A stretch of DNA of 5,379 nt, taken from positions 11,782-17,160 of the forward strand of contig DAGU01000100.1 in assembly GCA_002498285.1 (NCBI GenBank), read 5' to 3'. Positions 1 through 5,379 of this stretch are shown one piece after another. Below the pieces are notes generated by a model. That model was not told the DNA's origin. It saw only the letters and a list, made by a program, of their open reading frames with translations, and did not search any database. The DNA comes from Methanomassiliicoccus sp. UBA386 (GTDB taxonomy: Archaea > Thermoplasmatota > Thermoplasmata > Methanomassiliicoccales > Methanomassiliicoccaceae). The stretch's first letter is position 1, and the number at the start of each line of letters is the position of its first letter. The position numbers and the translations under genes are program-made.

Positions 1-278
1 GGATGATCCGTGAGATCTTCCTGCAGCAGAACGCCTACCACAAGGTCGACACCTACTGCCCCATGGAGAGGCAGTACCTCATGATGAAGATCATCAGGAA
101 GTTCTCCGACCTTTCCACCAAGGCGGTCGAGGGCGGAGTGGCGGTCGATGACATCGTCGCCATGCCCCTCCGCAACAGGCTTGCCAAGGCAAAGTACGAG
201 GAGGCGATCGACAGCGAACTGGCGGCGATCGACAAGGAGATGGCCGACGCGTTCGAATCCCTGGGGGCTAATGCATGA
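1..278 (+). CDS. atpA: A-type ATP synthase catalytic subunit A, C-terminal end (partial)
   Basis: This is the last 91 residues of the catalytic subunit of the archaeal A1Ao ATP synthase; the 5' part lies left of the window. The reading frame begins at base 3, and the ATG there is an internal methionine rather than a start. The segment FLQQNAYHKVDTYCP followed by a helical stretch (ERQYLMMKIIRKF) matches the conserved C-terminal helical region of A/V-type A subunits. The nucleotide-binding P-loop domain is not visible here, so it cannot be checked. The protein would sit in the cytoplasmic A3B3 hexamer and make ATP using the ion gradient. The TGA stop overlaps the atpB start as ATGA, which implies translational coupling. 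The order A-B-D downstream is the usual end of archaeal ATP synthase operons and strongly supports the call. Confidence 0.95.
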   Translation, partial: MIREIFLQQNAYHKVDTYCPMERQYLMMKIIRKFSDLSTKAVEGGVAVDDIVAMPLRNRLAKAKYEEAIDSELAAIDKEMADAFESLGANA

Positions 279-1666
279 GCATCGCATCCAAAGAGTACCG
301 CACCATCACCCAGATCGCCGGTCCGCTGGTCTTCGTGGAGAAGACTGAGCCCATCGGCTACAACGAGCTTGCCACCGTGACCATGCCGGACGGCACCCAG
401 AAGAGGGGCCAGGTGCTTGACACCTCCGACGACGTCGTGGTCATTCAGGTGTTCGAGGGGACCACCGGCATCGAGAGGGCCGCCGGGGTCAAGTTCCTCG
501 GAGAGACCATGAAGATGCCGGTGTCCAGGGACATGCTGGGCAGGATCCTGAGCGGAGCGGGCGAGCCGATCGACGGCGGGCCCGCCATCACCCCGGAGAA
601 GAGGCTGGACATCAACGGTGCGGCCATCAACCCGTGGGCCCGCGACGAGCCAAAGGAGTTCATCCAGACCGGCATCTCGACCATCGACGGCATGAACACG
701 CTGGTCAGGGGGCAGAAGCTGCCCATTTTCTCCTCCAGCGGTCTTCCGCACAACGACGTCGCCCTTCAGATCGCCAGGCAGGCCAAGGTTCGCGGCTCCG
801 GCGAGGAGTTCGCCGTCGTGTTCGCGGCCATGGGCATCACCGCCGAGGAAGCGCAGTACTTCATGTCCGACTTCGAGCGGACGGGAGCGCTGAAGCGCGC
901 GGTCGTGTTCATGAACCTGGCCGACGACCCGGCCATCGAGAGGATCCTGACGCCCAAGCTGGCGCTGACCACCGCCGAGTACCTCGCCTTCGAGCTGGAC
1001 ATGCATGTCCTGGTCATTCTGACGGACATCACCAACTACTGCGAGGCCCTCAGGCAGATCGGCGCGGCCAGGGAGGAAGTGCCCGGAAGGCGTGGCTACC
1101 CCGGTTACATGTACACCGACCTGGCCACCATGTACGAGCGCGCCGGCAGGATCAAGGGAAAGAAGGGAAGCATCACCCAGATCCCCATCCTGACCATGCC
1201 TGGGGACGATATCACGCACCCCATCCCCGATCTCACGGGATACATCACCGAGGGGCAGATCGTCACCTCCAGGGAGCTGCACCGCGCCGGCATCTACCCG
1301 CCGATCAACGTTAGCGCGTCCCTGTCCAGGCTGATGAACGCCGGCATTGGTCCCGAGCTCACGCGTGACGACCACAAGGCCGTCTCCGACCAGCTGTACG
1401 CCGCCTATGCCGAGGGGAAGGACCTCCGCGGCCTGGTGGCCATCGTGGGAAAGGACGCTCTGTCCGAGAGGGACCGCCACTTCCTGGACTTCGCCGACGC
1501 CTTCGAGGACAAGTTCGTCCGCCAGGGAACCGACGAGGACCGCGACATCGAGACCACTCTCGACATCGCCTGGGAGCTCGTGGCCGAACTGCCCATCAAC
1601 CAGCTGTCCAGGATCGACCGGAAGTACATCGAGAAGTACCACCCGGAATACCGCAAGAGTGAGTGA
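275..1666 (+). CDS. atpB: A-type ATP synthase subunit B (non-catalytic nucleotide-binding subunit)
   Basis: Complete 463-residue protein, the normal length for archaeal B subunits, which alternate with A in the A3B3 head of the ATP synthase and bind nucleotide without catalysing. An N-terminal beta-barrel (about residues 8-75) precedes the alpha/beta nucleotide-binding domain and a C-terminal helical domain. Where subunit A carries a P-loop, this protein has QKLPIFSSSGLPHND (147-161), the degenerate version without the GKT lysine that marks B subunits. PGRRGYPGYMYTDLA (270-284) and SLSRLMN (349-355) are further family signatures. The ATG at 275 overlaps the atpA stop by 4 bases, and only a weak G-rich run precedes it, so reinitiation from atpA translation is likely. 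The atpD start lies 2 bases past the stop. There is no sign of damage or transfer. Confidence 0.97.
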   Translation: MSIASKEYRTITQIAGPLVFVEKTEPIGYNELATVTMPDGTQKRGQVLDTSDDVVVIQVFEGTTGIERAAGVKFLGETMKMPVSRDMLGRILSGAGEPIDGGPAITPEKRLDINGAAINPWARDEPKEFIQTGISTIDGMNTLVRGQKLPIFSSSGLPHNDVALQIARQAKVRGSGEEFAVVFAAMGITAEEAQYFMSDFERTGALKRAVVFMNLADDPAIERILTPKLALTTAEYLAFELDMHVLVILTDITNYCEALRQIGAAREEVPGRRGYPGYMYTDLATMYERAGRIKGKKGSITQIPILTMPGDDITHPIPDLTGYITEGQIVTSRELHRAGIYPPINVSASLSRLMNAGIGPELTRDDHKAVSDQLYAAYAEGKDLRGLVAIVGKDALSERDRHFLDFADAFEDKFVRQGTDEDRDIETTLDIAWELVAELPINQLSRIDRKYIEKYHPEYRKSE

Positions 1667-1668
1667 AG

Positions 1669-2328
1669 ATGCCTCCACAGGATGTGAAGCCAACCCGGTC
1701 CGAGCTTCTTGAGACCAAGAGGCGGATCAAGCTTACCCAATCAGGTTACAAGATCCTGAAGATGAAGAGGGACGGGCTGATCCTGGAGTTCTTCAAGATC
1801 CTCGAGCAGGCCAAGCAGGTCCGCGACAAGATCCAGAAGGACTACGAGGACGCCATGGAGAAGGCCGCCATCGCCGAGGCCGTGGACGGCGCCATAGCCG
1901 TCCGCTCGGCCGCCTTCGCCCGGACGAGCCATCCTGAGATCGCTCTTCGCTCCAAGAACCTGATGGGCATCGTGGTGCCGCAGATCGACGCAACCCTCGT
2001 GAAGAGCACGGTGGACCAGCGCGGCTACGGCATCATCGGCACCTCCACCTACATCGACGAGGCCACCGCGGCCTTCGAAAAGCTGGTGGAGACGATGGTG
2101 CAGGCGGCCGAGATCGAGACCACCATGAAGAAGCTCCTCGACGAGATCGAGAAGACCAAGCGCCGCGTCAACGCGCTGGAGTACAAGGTCATTCCCGAGC
2201 TCAAGGAGGCCGAGTCCTTCATCAAGCTGCGCCTGGAGGAGATGGAGAGGGACAACACCTTCCGCCTCAAGCGCGTCAAGGACAAGGCTCAGGCCAAGGC
2301 CGAGGCGGCCGCGGCCGAGGCAGCGTGA
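1669..2328 (+). CDS. atpD: A-type ATP synthase subunit D (central stalk)
   Basis: 219-residue protein of the V/A-type ATPase subunit D family, the coiled-coil rotor shaft that turns inside the A3B3 head and passes torque to the membrane ring. The N-terminal signature VKPTRSELLETKRRIKL (about 6-22), followed by KILKMKRDGLI, is typical. Long charged helices at the N-terminus and again at about residues 130-205 would form the antiparallel coiled coil, with a central globular part around GIVVPQID and GYGIIGTS. The last dozen residues are an Ala/Lys/Glu-rich tail. I chose the ATG at 1669, 2 bases after the atpB stop. A GTG at 1663 in the same frame would add only two residues and overlap atpB. It is the last gene of the operon, since a hairpin terminator follows directly. 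Confidence 0.95.
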   Translation: MPPQDVKPTRSELLETKRRIKLTQSGYKILKMKRDGLILEFFKILEQAKQVRDKIQKDYEDAMEKAAIAEAVDGAIAVRSAAFARTSHPEIALRSKNLMGIVVPQIDATLVKSTVDQRGYGIIGTSTYIDEATAAFEKLVETMVQAAEIETTMKKLLDEIEKTKRRVNALEYKVIPELKEAESFIKLRLEEMERDNTFRLKRVKDKAQAKAEAAAAEAA

Positions 2329-2337
2329 TCCGAACGA

Positions 2338-2385
2338 CCCCGCCTTCCGCGAGGGGGCGGGGCAAACCCTTCATATTTTGATTGT
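2338..2385 (+). terminator. GC-rich hairpin plus T-rich tail after atpD
   Basis: CCCCGCC at 2338-2344 pairs perfectly with GGCGGGG at 2356-2362. Two G-U pairs and one C-G pair can extend the stem, leaving a loop of about 5 bases. A T-rich stretch (2370-2388, including TTTT and TTGTTTG) starts about 8 bases later, further away than in a textbook bacterial intrinsic terminator. Archaeal RNA polymerase terminates mainly on T-rich tracts, so the T-rich part may matter more than the stem. Its position 10 bases after the ATP synthase operon fits an operon end. The same AT-rich bases may also serve as promoter for the next small gene. Confidence 0.6.
2372..2379 (+). promoter_or_regulatory. Possible TATA box for the small membrane-protein gene
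   Basis: CATATTTT lies in the only AT-rich patch between atpD and the small gene. Its centre is about 32 bases before the ATG at 2408. With the usual archaeal spacing of roughly 25 bases to the transcription start, the RNA would begin near 2400, giving a leader of only a few bases. The match to the archaeal TATA consensus is moderate, and the same bases are also part of the T-rich terminator tail, so this is tentative. Confidence 0.35.
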
Positions 2386-2407
2386 TTGTAACGAGTGAGT
2401 GAGAACC

Positions 2408-2551
2408 ATGTCCCTGTTCGGCAAGCTCATCGCCGCCTTCGACCCTTCGACCCAGAGGGGAAGGGCCAACATATTCAGGGCGGCCTGGATGGCGGGGCTG
2501 TTCATGCTGGTGCTGGGCTATCTCCTGATCGTGGTCTTCCTGTTTTTCTGA
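2408..2551 (+). CDS. Small single-span membrane protein, 47 residues, unknown function
   Basis: An ATG-started frame with a TGA stop at 2549-2551 encodes 47 residues. The N-terminal half (MSLFGKLIAAFDPSTQRGR) is polar to amphipathic, with basic residues at positions 6, 17, 19 and 24. The C-terminal part from about residue 25 (AAWMAGLFMLVLGYLL, then IVVFLFF) is an uninterrupted hydrophobic stretch of about 22 residues, enough for one transmembrane helix that ends at the C-terminus. The positive residues before the helix predict an N-in orientation, so it would look like a tail-anchored protein. A weak GTGAGTGAG stretch precedes the start. It follows the ATP synthase operon terminator, and its stop is one base from the convergent DP1 stop. 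I do not recognise a family. The clean charge and hydrophobicity layout and the snug fit between neighbours make it likely real. A role with the ATP synthase is only a neighbourhood guess. Confidence 0.65.
   Translation: MSLFGKLIAAFDPSTQRGRANIFRAAWMAGLFMLVLGYLLIVVFLFF
2541..2546 (+). terminator. Candidate T-tract terminator inside the end of the small gene
   Basis: TGTTTTT contains a run of five T at 2542-2546, just before the TGA of the small membrane-protein gene. Archaeal transcription can end at short T runs, and there is no intergenic space here because the DP1 stop is one base away. It codes for Phe residues of the membrane helix, so the T run may simply reflect coding. Confidence 0.25.
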
Positions 2552-2552
2552 C

Positions 2553-3995
2553 TCAGTTGAAGTCCATCATGTCGATGGTGCCGGTGCCCAGGTGCACGAC
2601 GGGCATGATGGCCGGAGCAGGATGGAAGTTGTGCATGCGCTGGAACGGCGTCTGGGCCTGCCAGGTGGAGGCGCAGATGACCTTGACCCCGCGGTAATCG
2701 AGAAAGCCCGCCCCGTGCACGTGGCCCGCCACGAATATGTCCGGAACGTCCTCGATGACCAGATGGTCCTCCTTCTCCGGCGCCAGGGGGGTCTTCATGC
2801 CATAGATCGGCGCCATGTGGCGGCGCTTCAGCATCTCCCTCATAGCGTCCAGCGGCGTCTCGTAGCTGAGCCCCTGGACGGTGCTGACCCAGTCGTCGAT
2901 GCTGCGCCCATGGTAGCTCAGGATCTTCCGCCCTTCTATCTCCAGCTGGCAGGGGTTCCCGACGAACAGCACGGAGGAGTCGAACATCTCCGTGAGGCGC
3001 TTAGAGAAAGTAGGCTGCGGCTCGGCCGGCCGCACCGCGTCGTGGTTGCCCGGCTGGGCAACGATCCTTATGCCGTCGGGAAGGTCCTTGAGCATCTCGG
3101 CCAAAGCATGGTACTGCTGGAACACGTCCTCGATCTCCAGCTCATCCTCCTGGCCAGGGAACACCCCGATGCCGTCCACCACGTCCCCCGGCAGAATGAG
3201 ATACTGGAGCTCATCCCTTCCCTCGGTCTTGAGCCACTGCGTCAGGTTATTCCACTGCCGGTGCAGGAAGGTGTTGCTGCCCACGTGGACGTCGGAGAGG
3301 AAGCCGACCTTGGAGGACGAGTCCGACGGCCGCATGCCGGCGCCCCGCAGCGGGATGTCTGGGCGGACCAGCTCGTTCAAGATGACCATGTCCCCCTTCT
3401 GAGAGGCCTTGCCGACGATGCCGATGACCTCGTCGGGAACGATGCATTCGTTGATGAGCGGCGAATCCCTCAGGATCAGGACGGGGCACCGGCCCTCGTC
3501 GTCCTCCACCTCGAGCAGCTTGTGGCCGTTCTTGGTGGTCCTGACCTCATTGACCATCACCACTATCCTGACATCCCTGCCCATGCGCAACGCGCGGGGG
3601 ACCGGCAAACATCCCACCAGCTCCCGGCGCCGGGCCAGCATGGCCTTGATCTTGTTGTAGCGGTCGTTGAAGTAGCGAGAGAAGTCGTTGATGTTGCCCT
3701 CGCAGCACGAGTTCCCGGTGATGTCCCGAAGGACCTTGATCTCGCCCACGTCCCTTCGCAACGGCGCGGGGGACGGCAGCTGCTCGATAATGGCCTCCAC
3801 GGCCTGGTGGACCTCCGCGGCCGGGGCCGCCGCCCGCAGGTCGTCCAGGGTAAGGATGAGAGGGTGCTGGACCATGGTGGACAGGGCCGCGCGGGTGAAG
3901 CCCAGAGGGTCATCCTTGGTCAGAACGTACCGGGCCGCTTCAGGCTCCAGCAGGACGCCCTCCCCGGCCAGTGTTTCAAGGACCTCGTCTCTCAT
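2553..3995 (-). CDS. polB: DNA polymerase D small subunit DP1 (3'-5' exonuclease subunit)
   Basis: Complete 480-residue small subunit of the archaeal replicative polymerase PolD. It partners the large polymerase subunit DP2 and supplies proofreading 3'-5' exonuclease activity through an Mre11-like calcineurin-type phosphoesterase fold. Visible motifs in order: SDVHVGS with D235 and H237; GDVVDGIG with D271 and D274; PGNHD with N317 and H318; YHGRSIDD (361-368); and GHVHG with H425 and H427. All the metal ligands expected of an active enzyme appear present. An OB-fold region lies at about residues 140-230 (VRIVVMVNEV onward). A helical N-terminal region of about 130 residues contains ITGNS and FSRYFNDRYNKI, as in other DP1 proteins. 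The ATG at 3995 follows a TTTATA box at about the right distance. The DP2 gene is not in the window. The gene is transcribed divergently from the RNA-binding protein gene. Confidence 0.95.
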   Translation of the reverse strand: MRDEVLETLAGEGVLLEPEAARYVLTKDDPLGFTRAALSTMVQHPLILTLDDLRAAAPAAEVHQAVEAIIEQLPSPAPLRRDVGEIKVLRDITGNSCCEGNINDFSRYFNDRYNKIKAMLARRRELVGCLPVPRALRMGRDVRIVVMVNEVRTTKNGHKLLEVEDDEGRCPVLILRDSPLINECIVPDEVIGIVGKASQKGDMVILNELVRPDIPLRGAGMRPSDSSSKVGFLSDVHVGSNTFLHRQWNNLTQWLKTEGRDELQYLILPGDVVDGIGVFPGQEDELEIEDVFQQYHALAEMLKDLPDGIRIVAQPGNHDAVRPAEPQPTFSKRLTEMFDSSVLFVGNPCQLEIEGRKILSYHGRSIDDWVSTVQGLSYETPLDAMREMLKRRHMAPIYGMKTPLAPEKEDHLVIEDVPDIFVAGHVHGAGFLDYRGVKVICASTWQAQTPFQRMHNFHPAPAIMPVVHLGTGTIDMMDFN

Positions 3996-4025
3996 GCTAC
4001 CCCGGCGAGGATATGTCCAGTGGGT

Positions 4026-4033
4026 CTATAAAT
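4026..4033 (-). promoter_or_regulatory. TATA box for the DP1 gene
   Basis: Read on the - strand this is ATTTATAG, containing TTTATA, a good match to the archaeal TATA consensus. Its centre is about 34 bases upstream of the DP1 ATG. Transcription starting about 25 bases downstream would give a leader of roughly 8-10 bases. It is one of two AT-rich spots in the otherwise GC-rich 111-base divergent gap. On the + strand the same bases read TATAAAT and could also serve rightward transcription. Confidence 0.55.
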
Positions 4034-4077
4034 CCGGCGGTAGGCTTCCCGCGAACTAACCCGTAGGATTGTGCCAA

Positions 4078-4085
4078 TTAAATAT
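4078..4085 (+). promoter_or_regulatory. TATA box for the RNA-binding protein/TIM-barrel operon
   Basis: TTAAATAT stands out from the GC-rich surroundings and fits the archaeal TATA consensus. Its centre is about 25 bases before the ATG at 4107, so the predicted transcription start falls on or within a base or two of that ATG. The mRNA would therefore be leaderless. This box lies inside the longer reading frame that would start from a GTG at 4071, an argument against that earlier start. Confidence 0.55.
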
Positions 4086-4106
4086 CGGCTACGACGATTG
4101 AGGTTC

Positions 4107-4484
4107 ATGCACATTGTGGCCAGGGCAGACCGCTTCCCGACCGAGGACCCCGAGAAGTTAAGGCGGGCACTGCTCAATCTGTTCCCCGAGGGGGAGATGG
4201 AAGAGCATGACGACAGCATGATCGCCCGCACCGATTCGGGAGAGCGGCTCCGTCAGCTCATCATCGATCATCATATCCGTGATACGGCCCGCTCCATGAT
4301 GTTGTGCGGACGTTCCGGACGAGTCAGCAGGTTCAGGCTGAACAAGCAGGTCGCGTACGTGAACAAGGTCTCCTTCGTTGAAGGGACCCCGGCGCTTGGC
4401 GTCATCGACGTGGAGATCGAGGACGACGACATCGACGCGGCCATAGATCACCTGGCCGAGAGCACGGTGGAGGTCAGGGAATGA
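4107..4484 (+). CDS. RNA-binding protein, COG1325/PF01877 family
   Basis: 125-residue protein resembling the small archaeal RNA-binding proteins of COG1325 (PF01877, formerly DUF54), often annotated as exosome-associated and known from RNase P/exosome gene neighbourhoods. Supporting features: the early strand MHIVARADRF followed by PTED (11-14) and a helix LRRALLNLFP; the central LIIDHHIRDTARSMM helix (51-65); the family hallmark FRLNKQVAYVNKVSF (76-90); and LGVIDVEIE (97-105) near the end. A GTG at 4071 in the same frame would add 12 residues (MPIKYRLRRLRF), but family members normally begin at the strand before PTED. A TATA box sits 25 bases before the ATG at 4107, so I chose that start. 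The stop overlaps the next gene as ATGA. No biochemical role can be read from the sequence; RNA binding is inferred from the family. Confidence 0.8.
   Translation: MHIVARADRFPTEDPEKLRRALLNLFPEGEMEEHDDSMIARTDSGERLRQLIIDHHIRDTARSMMLCGRSGRVSRFRLNKQVAYVNKVSFVEGTPALGVIDVEIEDDDIDAAIDHLAESTVEVRE
4469..4474 (+). promoter_or_regulatory. Shine-Dalgarno site for the TIM-barrel gene
   Basis: GGAGGT lies 6 bases before the ATG at 4481, inside the 3' end of the RNA-binding protein gene. It is the clearest ribosome binding site in the window and supports 4481 as start, giving the internal operon gene its own initiation signal besides coupling by the ATGA overlap. Confidence 0.65.
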
Positions 4485-5236
4485 TCGCCGCTTCCTCTCC
4501 AGCGTTCTCGGTGCTGAAGTTCCAGGACGTTCTGGAGCGCATATCCCATGACTTCGAGGCGTGGGAGGTGGTGGGCGAGGGCCGTCACTCGCTGCCGGCG
4601 ATAGAGAAGGAGTTCCTTGAACTGACGCCGTCCTACGATCTCGAGTATTCGGCGCACTCGCCCATGAGCGACATCAACATCGGTTCGCTCAATCCACGAA
4701 TGAGGGAGGCCTCGGTGCAGGAGCTCCTGGAGGGCATGGGCGCGGCGGCCAGGATGGGCATGGACGTGTACACGGTGCATCCGGGCTTCCTCACTCCGAT
4801 CGGGTTCGTGGCCCGAGACCGCGTGAAGGAGGCGGCCCGGTCGTCCCTCCGCCGACTGGAGGCAATGTCCGGCGAGCTGGGGATCACGATCGCGCTGGAG
4901 AACATGCCCCGGTCACCGTTTTCCATGGCCACCGAGCCCGGCTCCCTGGCCGAGCTGATGGACGGCATCGACATAGGCATATGCTTCGACATCGGCCACG
5001 CCAACACCATGGGGCTGGTCGATGAGTTCCTCGAGCTCAAAGGCCGCTTCGTGAACATCCACGTGCATGACAACATGGGCGCCACCGATGAGCACCTGCC
5101 GGTCGGCAAAGGCACGGTCGACTTCCACAGCCTGCTCAAGCGTCTCGCGGGCTACTCGGGACGGTACGTCGTCGAGTCCCGGGGGGTGGACGACGCGGTG
5201 GAGAGCCAGAGGGAGCTGCGCCGTCTGCTCGACTAG
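4481..5236 (+). CDS. TIM-barrel protein, AP endonuclease 2/xylose isomerase-like superfamily
   Basis: 251-residue protein of the COG1082/PF01261 superfamily, which contains sugar-phosphate isomerases and epimerases as well as endonuclease IV. The metal-site residues line up in order along the barrel: H59 (YSAHSP), H100 (TVHPG), E140 (ALEN), D170 and H173 (CFDIGHAN), H194 and H196 (NIHVHDN), D203 and H205 (TDEHLPVGKG) and E232 (VVES). The HVHDN and DEHLPVGKG pattern is common in the isomerase-like members, so I favour a metal-dependent sugar or sugar-phosphate enzyme over DNA repair. A three-metal endonuclease IV-like site cannot be excluded, because equivalents of its ligands are all present. 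The N-terminus is a little short and lacks an obvious first beta strand, which begins better at about residue 47. It overlaps the RNA-binding gene by 4 bases and has a good GGAGGT site. The substrate is unknown. Confidence 0.75.
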   Translation: MIAASSPAFSVLKFQDVLERISHDFEAWEVVGEGRHSLPAIEKEFLELTPSYDLEYSAHSPMSDINIGSLNPRMREASVQELLEGMGAAARMGMDVYTVHPGFLTPIGFVARDRVKEAARSSLRRLEAMSGELGITIALENMPRSPFSMATEPGSLAELMDGIDIGICFDIGHANTMGLVDEFLELKGRFVNIHVHDNMGATDEHLPVGKGTVDFHSLLKRLAGYSGRYVVESRGVDDAVESQRELRRLLD

Positions 5237-5379
5237 GCGCGGCCGCACTTTGTGCACACGAGCCGTCCGTCATCGTAGTGCGCTTCCATGTTGCCGCAGT
5301 GCTGGCACCGGTAGCCGAAGGCCGCCGGGTCGGCCGGCGCTTGTCGGTACTGTACGGGCGGGGCCTGCGCTGGCTGGGG
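5233..5379 (-). CDS. C-terminal zinc ribbon of an unknown protein (partial)
   Basis: The - strand is open from the right edge to a TAG stop at 5235-5233, giving the last 48 residues of a protein whose start lies outside the window. A Pro/Ala/Gln-rich low-complexity linker (PQPAQAPPVQYRQAPADPAA) leads into a C-terminal zinc ribbon with CQHC, 13 residues, then CTKC (C-x2-C-x13-C-x2-C), ending GRA. Such a ribbon after a flexible linker is typical of many archaeal proteins, including membrane or regulatory ones, so the function cannot be deduced. The four cysteines spaced as a proper ribbon, and a frame open to the edge, argue that this is a real gene although it is short here. Its stop overlaps the stop of the convergent TIM-barrel gene in a CTAG palindrome. 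Confidence 0.75.
   Translation of the reverse strand, partial: PQPAQAPPVQYRQAPADPAAFGYRCQHCGNMEAHYDDGRLVCTKCGRA

Noticed and set aside
634..1314. A 226-codon frame on the + strand inside atpB
   Set aside because: It is an out-of-frame shadow with extreme Arg, His and Gly content and no family features.
1663..1668. GTG start for subunit D overlapping the atpB stop
   Set aside because: It adds only two residues, while the ATG at 1669 gives the usual short N-terminus before the PTR motif. It cannot be fully excluded.
53..1693. A 546-codon open frame on the - strand, opposite atpA and atpB
   Set aside because: It is antisense to two certain ATP synthase genes. Its translation is rich in Gly, Asp, Val, Leu and His, as expected from a high-G+C shadow frame, and it shows no recognisable domain.
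2592..4031. A 479-codon open frame on the + strand, opposite the DP1 gene
   Set aside because: The DP1 protein on the other strand has complete catalytic motifs. The + strand translation is a His/Val/Leu/Asp-rich shadow produced by G+C bias in codon positions.
4071..4106. GTG start giving a 12-residue N-terminal extension of the RNA-binding protein
   Set aside because: The extension includes the TTAAATAT box, precedes the conserved first strand of the family and has no good ribosome site. The ATG at 4107 is better supported.
4448..4780. A 110-codon - strand frame across the RNA-binding/TIM-barrel junction
   Set aside because: It is antisense to two genes with family motifs, and its composition is that of a shadow frame.
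1..5379. Search for CRISPR repeats, insertion sequences, tRNA or rRNA
   Set aside because: No regularly spaced repeats, terminal inverted repeats flanking a transposase, or tRNA-like cloverleaf motifs were seen. Nearly all bases are accounted for by protein genes.

Overview
The window is a compact, high-G+C stretch of a euryarchaeal chromosome. Two things support this. One is an archaeal-type (A/V-type) ATP synthase gene string in the order A-B-D. The other is a gene for the small subunit (DP1) of the D-family DNA polymerase, an enzyme absent from bacteria and from most Crenarchaeota. G+C richness, frequent AGG arginine codons, TATA-like boxes very close to start codons and one leaderless-looking start would fit a Thermoplasmatota/Methanomassiliicoccales-like organism. 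That placement is inference; nothing in the window proves it.

Left part (1-2328, + strand): the 3' end of atpA, then complete atpB and atpD. The A/B junction is an ATGA overlap and the B/D gap is 2 nt, so they form the tail of one ATP synthase operon. It ends in a GC-rich hairpin followed by a T-rich stretch (about 2338-2385). Directly after it, 2408-2551 encodes a 47-residue single-span membrane protein that I do not recognise.

Middle part (2553-3995, - strand): the DP1 gene faces the small membrane-protein gene with only one base between the two stop codons. Its metallophosphoesterase motifs are complete. The 111-base gap at 3996-4106 is a divergent promoter region. It has a TTTATA box for DP1 on the - strand and a TTAAATAT box for the rightward genes on the + strand.

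Right part (4107-5236, + strand): a small RNA-binding protein of the COG1325/PF01877 family overlaps by ATGA a TIM-barrel protein of the AP endonuclease 2/xylose isomerase-like superfamily, forming a two-gene operon. The window closes with the C-terminal zinc ribbon of a - strand protein. Its TAG stop shares a CTAG palindrome with the TAG stop of the TIM-barrel gene.

The content is mostly housekeeping: energy conversion, replication and RNA metabolism. I found no mobile element, CRISPR array, tRNA or rRNA, and no clear novel system. The points most worth following are the small membrane protein, the coupled RNA-binding/TIM-barrel pair, and the very tight convergent gene ends.
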